Shown here: positions 1 through 7,494 of the stretch, piece by piece
Layout of the letters: every line of letters begins with the position of its first letter
How positions within the stretch are numbered: position 1 is the stretch's first letter
Origin: Ferrovibrio sp036381655
Lineage (GTDB): Bacteria; Pseudomonadota; Alphaproteobacteria; Ferrovibrionales; Ferrovibrionaceae
Reading direction: 5' to 3'
NCBI RefSeq assembly: GCF_036381655.1
Contig: NZ_DASVCJ010000040.1
Span: 1-64,000 of the forward strand
DNA length: 64,000 bases
Position numbers and translations under genes: made by a program
Notes under the pieces: generated by a model
The model's database searches: none
What the model saw: only the letters and a program-made list of their open reading frames with translations
What the model was told of the DNA's origin: nothing

Positions 1-57
1 CGGCAGTAAGCCGGAAATCACTTCCCACTGCCGGTCGGTCAGTCCATATCGCCGCAT
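1..57 (-). CDS. IS5-family transposase, N-terminal fragment
   Basis: Only 19 codons lie in the window. They start with ATG at 57 and read MRRYGLTDRQWEVISGLLP, the usual opening of IS5/IS427-type transposases (M-R-R-Y-x-L-T-D-x-Q-W, then L-L-P). A purine-rich stretch (GCGAGGGGG) just upstream could be the ribosome binding site. The catalytic DDE domain is outside the window. The gene may be one of the two-frame (orfA/orfB) kind, which cannot be judged here. Confidence 0.75.
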   Translation of the reverse strand, partial: MRRYGLTDRQWEVISGLLP

Positions 58-136
58 CGGTCGCCCCCTCGCTTCAGGCGACCTCCTATGAATCATTCAT
101 TCAATACTTTGGGAATCCCATAATTGACGACACACC
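1..136 (-). mobile_element. Right-hand fragment of an IS5-family insertion sequence
   Basis: The window opens inside an insertion sequence. It contains the first codons of a transposase reading leftward, preceded by a short leader, and ends at a plausible terminal repeat whose minus-strand sequence is GGTGTGTCGTCAATTATGGG. The element abuts the tetranucleotide CTAG at 137-140, a typical target for some IS5-family groups (I suspect IS427-like). The other end lies outside the window, so neither the target duplication nor the opposite inverted repeat can be checked. Confidence 0.7.
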
Positions 137-553
137 CTAGCCCTCCTCGGCGATCCGCCGGGCCAGGACGGTGTCGGTCTCGCGCCCCTCGTAGCGGCCG
201 TCGATGTCGCGGATGACGCGCTCGCCGCGCTGGAGGTCGATGGCGAGCAGGACCGCGTCGATCTTCGCCTCCATGCGGTCGCTGCCCTCCTTGGATTGCG
301 GCGAGCCGACATGCAGCAGGATGGCGAGGCCGCCGACCTGCCAGAGCAATTGCAGAAATTCCGACTGCCAGTTCTCGAGCACGTCGCGCGTCGTTTCCAC
401 CACGTATTCCGAAACTTTCAGGTCCTGCCCGTGCTGGCGCTGCTGATCGACATAGGCATACCAGGCGAAGACCCAATGACCGAGCAGCGACAGGAGGAAG
501 AAGCCGCCCGTCACCCAGCCATAACCGTAGCGTTTCCAGACCGAACCCCGCAT
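137..553 (-). CDS. DUF6766-like small membrane protein
   Basis: The product is 138 residues. It has one clear membrane segment near residues 13-35 (GGFFLLSLLGHWVFAWYAY) and a second hydrophobic stretch around 75-90 (FLQLLWQVGGLAILL). It also has the ENWQSEFLQ motif that I associate with the DUF6766 family, whose function is unknown. The charged C-terminal tail (residues 100-138) is predicted to be cytoplasmic. The start ATG at 553 is preceded by GGAGGTCGTC. The stop codon TAG is part of the CTAG tetranucleotide at the IS boundary, so insertion left the reading frame intact or nearly so. DUF6766 proteins can be longer, so slight truncation is possible. Confidence 0.6.
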   Translation of the reverse strand: MRGSVWKRYGYGWVTGGFFLLSLLGHWVFAWYAYVDQQRQHGQDLKVSEYVVETTRDVLENWQSEFLQLLWQVGGLAILLHVGSPQSKEGSDRMEAKIDAVLLAIDLQRGERVIRDIDGRYEGRETDTVLARRIAEEG

Positions 554-685
554 GACGACCTCCTTGCCCTGTTATTCCCGTCCCGTCCTTCACGGCTTGC
601 GCGCTCCCGATCTGAAACAGCGCAACCCGCCCTTCGGCATGGCCGGGCCAATGATCTTTTCCGGGCGGCTTGCGATATAGATGAT

Positions 686-702
686 ATGTTATACTATAAC
701 AT
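686..702. promoter_or_regulatory. Zur box (zinc-uptake regulator operator)
   Basis: This is a perfect 17-bp palindrome centred on position 694 with core TGTTATACTATAACA. It closely matches the proteobacterial Zur consensus (TGTTATA-N-TATAACA). It lies about 30 bp upstream of the preferred GTG start of a zinc-type periplasmic binding protein. Known Zur proteins bind such boxes with zinc and repress uptake genes. No zur gene is in the window. Confidence 0.85.
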
Positions 703-731
703 TCATTATCCAAGCGCTGAGGACCCCGACC

Positions 732-1700
732 GTGCCAGACCGCCGCCTGCCATCCCGTCCTGTCCGGCTGTTTCCGGCGCTGCTGTCTCTCGCCGCGATC
801 TGCCTGGCAGTCCTGCTGCCGCTGCGGCCGGCTGCTGCCGCCGCCGCGCCGCTGCGGGTCGTCGCCACCTTCTCGGTGCTGGGCGACATGGCGGCCGCGA
901 TCGGCGGCGAGCAGGTCGCCGTGACCGCATTGGTGCCGCCGGGCGGCGATGCGCATGTTTACGAGCCCAAGCCCGGCGATGCCCGGACCATCGCCGGTGC
1001 CAAACTGGTGATCGTCAACGGCCTCGGCATGGAAGGCTGGATCGACCGGCTGATCGATGCCTCCGGCTATCGCGGCCCGGTGACGGTGGCAAGCCAGGGC
1101 ATCGTGCCGCAGACCATGCGCGCGGAAGAAGCGGACGGCGGGGAAGCGGATGGCGGAAAGGCCGCGGCGGCGACCGATCCGCATGCCTGGCAGAATCTCG
1201 CCAACGGCATGGTCTATGCCGACAATATCCTCGCCGGACTGATCGCCGCCGATCCGGCCGATGCCGAAATCTACCGCCAGCGCCATGCCGCCTATCGCGC
1301 CGCGCTCGAACAGCTCGATGCCTGGGTGCGCGCGCAGATCGCGACGGTGCCGCAAGCGAAGCGCCGGATCATCACCTCGCATGACGCCTTCGGCTATTTC
1401 GGCTCGGCCTACGGCATCCGCTTCCTTGCGCCGGTCGGCATCAGCACCGATGCCGAGCCGAGCGCCGCCGGCGTCGCCCGGCTGAGCCAGCAGATCCGCC
1501 GCGAGCATGTCAGGGCGCTGTTCATCGAGACGATGACCGATCCGCGCCTGATGCAGCAACTGGCCCGCGAGGCCGGCGCCGCGATCGGTCCGCCGCTCTA
1601 TTCCGACACGCTGTCGCCCAAAGGCGGCCCGGCCGACACATACATCCGGATGTTCCGCCACAATGTGCCGGCCATGGTGGCGGCGATGCGGAAGAACTGA
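732..1700 (+). CDS. znuA: Metal (zinc) ABC transporter periplasmic substrate-binding protein, ZnuA/TroA family
   Basis: This is a predicted periplasmic cluster A-I binding protein that captures Zn(II), or less likely Mn(II), for an ABC importer. I place the start at GTG 732, after GAGGA. The longer frame from 681 begins inside the Zur box, so it would translate the operator. The product is 322 residues, with a basic N-terminus and hydrophobic signal peptide ending in poly-Ala near residue 36. Three metal ligands are recognisable as His in GGDAHVYEPKPGD, TDPHAWQN and TSHDAFGYF. The fourth is the Asp in YSDTLSPKGG or TMTDPR. The usual His-rich loop is replaced by a short acidic stretch (EEADGGEADGG). 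The permease and ATPase genes are not adjacent, so this is an orphan component. Confidence 0.85.
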   Translation: MPDRRLPSRPVRLFPALLSLAAICLAVLLPLRPAAAAAAPLRVVATFSVLGDMAAAIGGEQVAVTALVPPGGDAHVYEPKPGDARTIAGAKLVIVNGLGMEGWIDRLIDASGYRGPVTVASQGIVPQTMRAEEADGGEADGGKAAAATDPHAWQNLANGMVYADNILAGLIAADPADAEIYRQRHAAYRAALEQLDAWVRAQIATVPQAKRRIITSHDAFGYFGSAYGIRFLAPVGISTDAEPSAAGVARLSQQIRREHVRALFIETMTDPRLMQQLAREAGAAIGPPLYSDTLSPKGGPADTYIRMFRHNVPAMVAAMRKN

Positions 1701-1743
1701 CACCCGCCGCAGCAGGGCATGGGCGGCGCGACCTCCGGACCCA

Positions 1744-2934
1744 TCAGGCCGCCTTCAGGCCGAAGAAGGGCCGCAACGGGCCGCTGCGCCGTACGATCTC
1801 GTAACCGGCAAAGCAGGCCGCGACGGTCGCCGCCACGATGATGCCGGCCTCCTCTGCCGCGGTAAGGCCGAAAGGCTTCAGCGCATGGCCAATCGTCACG
1901 ATGACGGTCTGATGCAGGATGTAGAAGGGAAACACCGCATCGGTCAGATAGCGCCGCGCGGCATTGTCGTGATCGAGCCGGCGCCGGGCGAAGCCGAGCA
2001 GCATGACGATCCAGGCCCATTGATCGAGCGTCCAGACCACATCGCGCAGGCTGCCGGCGACGGCGACATGCCGCAGCATCGCCCAGGCGATGGTCGCATA
2101 GCAGCCCAGCGCGACGATCAGAGCCGGCCAGCGCAGGCGCTCGATCGCCTGCCAGACGGCGCCGTTGCGCGCAATGGCATAGCCGAACAGGAACAGCGTG
2201 AAATATTCGGCATGCAGATACCAGTCGTCGAGCAGCGCATGGGTTTCGGGAAAGCGCGGCCGCAGGCCGAGCCGGAAGGCCAGCAGCACCGGCAGCATCA
2301 GCAGCAGGATTCCCGGCGCGGTCAGGCGCGCGGCGGCCATCCGCATCCAGCCCCGCTCGGATGCCGCATGCAGCCACGGCCGCAGCGCCAGCAGGGTCAT
2401 GGTATAGACCCAGAGATAGGCGACGAACCACAGATGATTCCAGGTCGGCACGATCAGGCGATGGCCGTTCGGATGCCAGCCGTCATAGCCGGTGAGGTAG
2501 AGCCGGTAGAAGGCGAGAACGCCGCCGTCCCAGCCGAGCTTTTCGGTGATTTCCAGGAAGGTTTGCGGCGGCACGATCACCAGCATGCCGAGGATCAGCG
2601 GCAGCAGCAGGCGCTTGCTGCGGGCACGCAGCAGGGCAATCGACGGTGTCTTCTCCGCCATGAACCGCGTCGCCGCGCCGGCGATCAGGAACAGCAACGA
2701 CAGCCGCCAGGGGCTGGTCAGCAGCATGAGCGGCTCGATCGCCGGGCCGGCATGGGCGGATTTCACATGCCAGTCCCATGTGACGAAAAACATGCCCATG
2801 TGGTAGAAGATCAGCAATCCGAAGGCGATGATGCGCAGCCAGTCGAGATCGCAGCGCCGCGCGGCAGTCTTCTCCTGCGCGACGAAAGCGGAAGCGGCGG
2901 CAGCCGGCTTGGAAATGCAAAACGCGATGCCCAT
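1744..2934 (-). CDS. Acyltransferase 3 family membrane protein (OpgC/MdoC-like)
   Basis: The product is a 396-residue multi-pass membrane protein of the acyltransferase-3 family, which moves acyl groups onto extracytoplasmic sugars or lipids. The family signature is visible near the N-terminus: DLDWLRIIAFGLLIFYH, with the catalytic His of the first helix. About ten hydrophobic segments follow. RYLTDAVFPFYILHQTVIV near residue 345 is the typical late motif. The ATG at 2934 follows GGAGGG. A longer frame continues upstream through a 12-bp tandem repeat but looks non-coding. The gene is divergent from a membrane LytTR regulator, a common pairing that suggests control by it. The substrate is unknown. 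Confidence 0.8.
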   Translation of the reverse strand: MGIAFCISKPAAAASAFVAQEKTAARRCDLDWLRIIAFGLLIFYHMGMFFVTWDWHVKSAHAGPAIEPLMLLTSPWRLSLLFLIAGAATRFMAEKTPSIALLRARSKRLLLPLILGMLVIVPPQTFLEITEKLGWDGGVLAFYRLYLTGYDGWHPNGHRLIVPTWNHLWFVAYLWVYTMTLLALRPWLHAASERGWMRMAAARLTAPGILLLMLPVLLAFRLGLRPRFPETHALLDDWYLHAEYFTLFLFGYAIARNGAVWQAIERLRWPALIVALGCYATIAWAMLRHVAVAGSLRDVVWTLDQWAWIVMLLGFARRRLDHDNAARRYLTDAVFPFYILHQTVIVTIGHALKPFGLTAAEEAGIIVAATVAACFAGYEIVRRSGPLRPFFGLKAA

Positions 2935-2942
2935 GGCCCATC

Positions 2943-2990
2943 CCTCCACTTGGCCCTCCACTTGGCCCTCCCTCTGGCCTTCCATCTGGC
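2943..2990. repeat. Four imperfect 12-bp tandem repeats in the acyltransferase leader
   Basis: Units begin at 2943, 2955, 2967 and 2979, with consensus CCTCCACTTGGC (two units exact, two diverged). On the minus strand each of the first two reads GCCAAGTGGAGG. This puts a Shine-Dalgarno-like GGAGG in repeated register just upstream of the acyltransferase start at 2934. Confidence 0.85.
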
Positions 2991-3081
2991 GGAGTCTCCC
3001 GGCCGGCTTGCCATGGCGGCGCGGCGGACGCGACACCGGCGGGACGGCCGGCGGCCTTCCTGCCATGAATGGCGGCCGGCG

Positions 3082-4050
3082 ATGACCGAGGCGGGGACGA
3101 GTGGCGGGCCGCCAGGGACGAATGGCGTGATGAATGGCGCGGCGAACGGCGCGGCGCATGACGCGGTCAACGGCGCGCCTGACGCAACGACAAACGGCGC
3201 GGAAAACCGCGCCGGCAGCGGCCCCCGGCGCCGCTTCCGCTTTCCGCTCTGGATCTGGGCAACCTATGCCGGCATCCTGCTGATCGTCTCGGCGGTCGTC
3301 GCCTCCTCCTTCTGGATGGAAGCCGGCCGCACGGGCGCCGCCGGGCCGTTCTGGCCCTTCGCGCTGAACGAAGCCAGCAGCATCGTCATCATCTTCGCGC
3401 TGACGCCGCTCGTCTTCGCCTGGGCGGGCCGGCTGGATCCGCGCCGGATCGGCTGGCCCCGCATGCTGGCCGGCCACCTTGCCGGGCTCGCGGCCTTCGG
3501 CGCAGTGCATATCGGCGGCATGACGCTGCTGCGCGTGCTTCTCTATCCGCTATTCGGCGGCGCCTATGCGATCGGCCGGGACCGGCTGCTGGCGACGCTG
3601 ATCTATGAAGGCCGCAAGGATGCGCTGGCCTATGCCGGCATGGTGCTGGGCGCCTGGCTGCTGGCGGCGGCATTGCGCAAACCCGCCATCGTCGCGGTGC
3701 CGGCAGCCGCCACGGCCGCAGCCGCGCCCGGCGGCCGGATCGAAATCCGCGACGGCGCGCGGCGCATCTTCGTCGATCCGGCGGAAATTTTATGGATCGA
3801 GGCGGCCGGCAATTATGTCGAGCTGCATCTGCCGGGGAAAAGCCTGCTGCAGCGGCAGACCCTGGCGGCGGCGGCGCGCGAACTGGCGGCGCGCGGCTTC
3901 GTCCGGATTCACCGCTCGCGGCTGGTCAACCGCCGGCATGTGCGGGCGAGCGAGACCAACGACAGCGGCGATTTCACCGTCACGCTGAGCGACGGCCGGC
4001 GGATCGCCGGCGGCCGGCGCTGGCGCGGCGCGCTGGACGGCCAGGCCTGA
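3082..4050 (+). CDS. Membrane-anchored LytTR-domain transcriptional regulator
   Basis: The product is 322 residues in three parts. Residues 1-45 form a low-complexity Asn-Gly-rich tail (repeated NGA/NGV). About four transmembrane segments follow between residues 55 and 200. A C-terminal LytTR DNA-binding domain spans about 220-318, with the typical ILWIEAAGNYVELHL and FVRIHRSRLVN motifs. LytTR domains bind DNA through beta-strands and usually control nearby envelope genes. There is no receiver domain, so the membrane part probably senses the signal directly. The start ATG at 3082 is chosen as the first sensible one but has only a weak ribosome site. An upstream in-frame ATG at 3013 is possible. 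The gene is divergent from the acyltransferase. Confidence 0.75.
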   Translation: MTEAGTSGGPPGTNGVMNGAANGAAHDAVNGAPDATTNGAENRAGSGPRRRFRFPLWIWATYAGILLIVSAVVASSFWMEAGRTGAAGPFWPFALNEASSIVIIFALTPLVFAWAGRLDPRRIGWPRMLAGHLAGLAAFGAVHIGGMTLLRVLLYPLFGGAYAIGRDRLLATLIYEGRKDALAYAGMVLGAWLLAAALRKPAIVAVPAAATAAAAPGGRIEIRDGARRIFVDPAEILWIEAAGNYVELHLPGKSLLQRQTLAAAARELAARGFVRIHRSRLVNRRHVRASETNDSGDFTVTLSDGRRIAGGRRWRGALDGQA

Positions 4051-4053
4051 GGA

Positions 4054-5019
4054 TCAGCTGACGCGCGGCTCGAAGCGGCCGCCGCCGCGACGGTAGCGGA
4101 AGAGATAGCCTTCGATGGTGCCTTCCACCGGCGTCGCCTGCTGGATGCCGAGATCGGCCAGCGTCCTGGCGCCGGGGCTGACGACATTGTCCGACTTCAA
4201 CAGGTCGATCTGATCGCGCGTGATCGGCGGCGCGAAGATCGGCTGCAATTCCATCAGGCAGGCGGCGGGCTTGAGCAGCGCGCCCGGCAGCGACAGCAGC
4301 AGCCGCTTCTTCTTGATCTCCTGCAGCGTAAGCTGCAGCAGCTCGCGGAAGCTGTAGACCTTCGGTCCGCCCAGCTCGTAGGTCTGGCCGGCCGCGGCAG
4401 GATCGGTCAGCGCGCGCACGATCGCCTCGGCGACATCGCCGACATAGACCGGCTGGAACCTGGTTTTGCCGCCATCGACCAGCGGCAGGAAAGGCGAGAG
4501 GCTGGCCATCGCGGCGAAGCGGTTGAAGAACTGGTCCTCCGGGCCGAATACCACGGAGGGACGCATGATGGTCGCCTGCGGCATATGCTTGCGCACGCCT
4601 GCCTCGCCGGCGGCCTTGGCCTGGGCATAGCGCGAGCGGCTTTGCGCATCGGCGCCGATCGCCGAGACATGCACGAGCTGCTTGACCCCGGCTTCCCTGG
4701 CGCAGAAGGCGACGGCTTCGGCGCCGCGGGCGACGACGCTGGCGAATTTCTGCGGACCGGTTTCGTACAGGATGCCGACGCAGTTGATCACCGCATCGGC
4801 GCCGGCGACGGCGGCCTGCACGGAGCGGGGCGAGCGGATATTGGCCTGCACGATATCGATCTGGCCGACGCTGCCGAGCGGCTTGAGGAACAATCCCTCG
4901 TCCGGCCGGCGGATCGCGACGCGCACCCGCGCGCCATGCTGGACCAGCCGCTTGACCACATAGCGGCCGATGAAGCCGGAGCCGCCGAAAACGGTGACGA
5001 GCTTGGTGTGGAGCGGCAT
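4054..5019 (-). CDS. NDUFA9-like NAD(P)-binding atypical short-chain dehydrogenase
   Basis: The product is 321 residues with an extended-SDR fold. The nucleotide motif VFGGSGFIGRYVVKRL is at residues 9-24, followed by DAVINCVGILYE and the variable-tyrosine region HVSAIGADAQSRSRYAQAKA, so a Y-x-x-x-K pair is present. It matches the complex I NDUFA9 subunit family. Bacterial members are free-standing proteins linked to quinone biology or complex I assembly, without a proven reaction. The ATG at 5019 follows CAGGGGAATTC, and a longer in-frame start at 5097 lacks a ribosome site. It converges on the LytTR gene with a 3-bp gap, and no complex I genes are nearby. Confidence 0.8.
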   Translation of the reverse strand: MPLHTKLVTVFGGSGFIGRYVVKRLVQHGARVRVAIRRPDEGLFLKPLGSVGQIDIVQANIRSPRSVQAAVAGADAVINCVGILYETGPQKFASVVARGAEAVAFCAREAGVKQLVHVSAIGADAQSRSRYAQAKAAGEAGVRKHMPQATIMRPSVVFGPEDQFFNRFAAMASLSPFLPLVDGGKTRFQPVYVGDVAEAIVRALTDPAAAGQTYELGGPKVYSFRELLQLTLQEIKKKRLLLSLPGALLKPAACLMELQPIFAPPITRDQIDLLKSDNVVSPGARTLADLGIQQATPVEGTIEGYLFRYRRGGGRFEPRVS

Positions 5020-5141
5020 GATGCGAATTCCCCTGCCTGGCGCCCAAAGCGAAACGGGCCTGAATCTGCGCCGAACTATAGCGATTTCCGGCGCCAAGCC
5101 AACGGTTTGACCGGGGCCGTCGAACCGCCATAAGGTGCGGC

Positions 5142-5330
5142 ATGGGTGCCGGATTTCCCACCATTGTCGGCCTGCTGCTGGCCGCGACCGTCTATTTCTT
5201 CCCCAGCCTGCTGGCCTGGCGGAGCCGCCATCCCTGGCGCCAGCGCATCCTGGTCGCCAACGGCCTGGGCGGCTGGACCGTGATCGGCTGGCTGATCTGC
5301 CTCGGCATCGCGCTGCGCCGGCCGCGCTAG
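5142..5330 (+). CDS. Superinfection-immunity-like two-helix membrane protein
   Basis: The product is 62 residues with two hydrophobic helices (about 5-22 and 38-56) separated by a basic loop. The motif NGLGGWTVIGWLICLGIAL is typical of the superinfection immunity family (PF14373, named after phage T4 Imm). Chromosomal copies are widespread and their role is unproven. AAGGTG precedes the ATG. No phage genes are nearby, so the family name should not be read as evidence of a defence function here. Confidence 0.75.
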   Translation: MGAGFPTIVGLLLAATVYFFPSLLAWRSRHPWRQRILVANGLGGWTVIGWLICLGIALRRPR

Positions 5331-5348
5331 GCCCGCCCGATCCCGCCG

Positions 5349-6878
5349 TCAGCCTTTCAGCGCGTCCTTCCAGAACGGCTTGACGGCGGCGAAGGCCTCC
5401 CAGGCCTCGCCCAGATGATCGAATTGCAGCCGCTCGCGGCCGGCGAACCAGCCGGCCAGCGCCGCCGCGGCCGCATCGCGCTCCGGCGCATCGAGGATGT
5501 TGCGCACCAGGCTGCCGCCGATATCGGCATCGTTGAGCACGCCGAGCCGGTCCTGCAATTCGGCCAGCGCCTCGATGAAGCGCCGGATTTCCTTGCGGCC
5601 GAAGAAGGGGCGGAAGAATTCCGCCGCATAGCGCAGCTTCTTGGCGCGGATGCGCAGCTGGTGCAGCTCGGCAGGCGGCAGGCGCGCATGCCGATCGCCC
5701 AGCGCCTTGATCTTCTCGCGGCGCTTCCGGAACAGCCGGGCGGCGAACTGGCGCGCCGGCATCTGCAGGATTTCCGGCCGCCCGCTCTTGCCGCCGGCGG
5801 CGATGCTCTGCTCCAAATCGTCCAGCAGATGCGCGAAGCCGAGCCGCCAGGCAGCGCAGCGCGGCGCAAGCAGCGCCGATTCGAGCGCGACCTGCGCGGC
5901 CTCACGGCGATCTTCCAGCACCGCGGCGAGATGAGCGAGCGCCGGCAGCCGGCTGCCCTGCCGCTCCAGCGTCTGCCGCAGCGGCGCCAGCGTCTCGGCG
6001 AGGAAGACATCGAGATCGCGTTTTTTGCCGAGCGGCTCGCTCAGCCAGCGCAGCTCTTCCTTCAGCGGCAGAAGAGTCTCCGGCGGCAGGATCGCCTTGA
6101 AGGTGGCGAGGATCGAGCGCAGGCGGCGCAAGGCGACGCGCATCTGATGCACGCCCTCGGCGTCGCGGTTGCACAGCACCGGCTGGATATTGGCATCGAA
6201 CTGCGCCAGGCAATGCCGCGCGCCGGCGATGAAAGCCGCGCCGGTGCTGGCCGCCTCGTCGTCGATGGCGAAGGGAATCTGCCCGGCGCGCAGCGGCGGC
6301 GGCACGATCACGCCAAGGCGTGCCGCGGCAGCCAGCAGCGGCGGGCCGCCGCACCATTGCACCGGCAGGTCGCAAGCCAGCGCCGCGCCGAGCGCCGTCA
6401 GCCGCGCCGCCGCGCCGGGCGGCGCCGTCAGTACGAGTTCCTCGTAGGCCGCTGCCTGTCTGCCATGCCGCCAGGTTGCGCTGACGAACTGCGCCTCGAG
6501 CGGCACGCTGTCGCCGTCCAGCCGCAGAACCGAGACATTCGCCTCGCCCTGCGCCACCTGGCGCAGGGCCGGCAGGTCGGCCGGCGCCTCGCCCGCGGCG
6601 CAGGATTGCGGCACCACGGACAGGATTTCGCGCCGGATTTCTCGTTGAATCTCTCGTTGAATTTCTCTCTGGGCCGGCGCGGCGGCCGCCCCGTCTTCGA
6701 AGGCGGTCAGGCAAAGCCAGCCGCTGGCCGCGGCACCCGTCCCGTTCGGGCGCAGCAGGGCAAGCCGTTCGCGATGGCGCCGGGCCCGATGGCCCGATTG
6801 CAGCAGCGGATGCCGCCGCGCCTGGCGCAGGCCGCCAGCCGCTAAGCCCAGACGCAGCATGGCAGGCGGGTCGCTCAT
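5349..6878 (-). CDS. CHAD domain protein with a degenerate CYTH-like N-terminus
   Basis: The product is 509 residues. The C-terminal part (about 225-505) is a CHAD domain, a histidine-rich helical fold that binds inorganic polyphosphate. Repeated basic/His motifs are present, including GVHQMRVALRRLRSILATF and LHQLRIRAKKLRYAAEFFRP. The N-terminal 200 residues sit where a CYTH triphosphatase domain normally lies, but I do not find the E-x-E-x-K signature, so catalysis is doubtful. Residues about 70-85 are a four-fold REIQ repeat encoded by 12-bp units at 6624-6671. The start at 6878 is the first ATG after a gene-free gap. A role in polyphosphate granules is an inference from the family. Confidence 0.75.
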   Translation of the reverse strand: MSDPPAMLRLGLAAGGLRQARRHPLLQSGHRARRHRERLALLRPNGTGAAASGWLCLTAFEDGAAAAPAQREIQREIQREIRREILSVVPQSCAAGEAPADLPALRQVAQGEANVSVLRLDGDSVPLEAQFVSATWRHGRQAAAYEELVLTAPPGAAARLTALGAALACDLPVQWCGGPPLLAAAARLGVIVPPPLRAGQIPFAIDDEAASTGAAFIAGARHCLAQFDANIQPVLCNRDAEGVHQMRVALRRLRSILATFKAILPPETLLPLKEELRWLSEPLGKKRDLDVFLAETLAPLRQTLERQGSRLPALAHLAAVLEDRREAAQVALESALLAPRCAAWRLGFAHLLDDLEQSIAAGGKSGRPEILQMPARQFAARLFRKRREKIKALGDRHARLPPAELHQLRIRAKKLRYAAEFFRPFFGRKEIRRFIEALAELQDRLGVLNDADIGGSLVRNILDAPERDAAAAALAGWFAGRERLQFDHLGEAWEAFAAVKPFWKDALKG

Positions 6879-7026
6879 GGCCGGCGACTCTATCGGAGCG
6901 GCTGAAAAAACTCAAACAGCTCAGCCGTTTACGATTGTTACCATGACGCCGCAGATGGACAGGGCGGAATTCGCCCGGAGCGGCAGCGGTTTAAGCGCCC
7001 CGATACCGGCCAGGCCGCGCCGCCCG

Positions 7027-7467
7027 TCAGCGCCCGAGCAAATCCTTCATCGCCTCCACCGCAAAGCCGTAGCCTTTCGCGCCCAGGCCGGCGATCACGG
7101 CGGTGGCCACCTTCGAGACCAGGGAATTGTGATAATAGGCCTCGCGGCGATGGATATTGGAGATGTGGAGTTCGATGATCGGCCCGTTGAACATCTTCAG
7201 CGCATCCAGGATGGCGATCGAGGTGAAGGTGAACGCCGCCGGATTGATGATGATGCCGGCGCCGCCGTCGATCGCCTCATGAACCCAGTTGATGATCTCG
7301 CCTTCGATGTTCGATTGGTGAAAGCGCACCGGATGCTCGCCGGCCGCCGCGCGGCACATCGCCTCCACCTCCGCCAGGGTCGTATGGCCGTAGATTTCGG
7401 GCTCGCGTTTTCCCAGACGGTTCAGGTTCGGCCCGTTGAGGATGAAGATCGGCTTGAGAGTCGTCAC
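7027..7467 (-). CDS. aroQ: Type II 3-dehydroquinate dehydratase
   Basis: This enzyme interconverts 3-dehydroquinate and 3-dehydroshikimate as a dodecamer. The product is 146 residues, as expected. Visible motifs include ILNGPNLNRLGKREPEIYG (catalytic Arg and Tyr), INPAAFTFTSIAI and ELHISNIHRREAYYHNS (catalytic His region). The preferred start is GTG 7467, eight bases after AAGGAG; the ATG at 7485 would place that ribosome site inside the gene. It is the last gene of a minus-strand operon with a TRAP transporter and a shikimate dehydrogenase. That points to a catabolic role, feeding quinate-derived dehydroquinate to dehydroshikimate, rather than aromatic amino-acid synthesis. Confidence 0.93.
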   Translation of the reverse strand: MTTLKPIFILNGPNLNRLGKREPEIYGHTTLAEVEAMCRAAAGEHPVRFHQSNIEGEIINWVHEAIDGGAGIIINPAAFTFTSIAILDALKMFNGPIIELHISNIHRREAYYHNSLVSKVATAVIAGLGAKGYGFAVEAMKDLLGR

Positions 7468-7494
7468 GGCGGCATCTCCTTGCAATGAATGCGA

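Noticed and set aside
5142..5330. Phage superinfection immunity or defence locus
   Set aside because: Only the family name suggests this. No phage genes or defence genes surround it, and chromosomal members are common.
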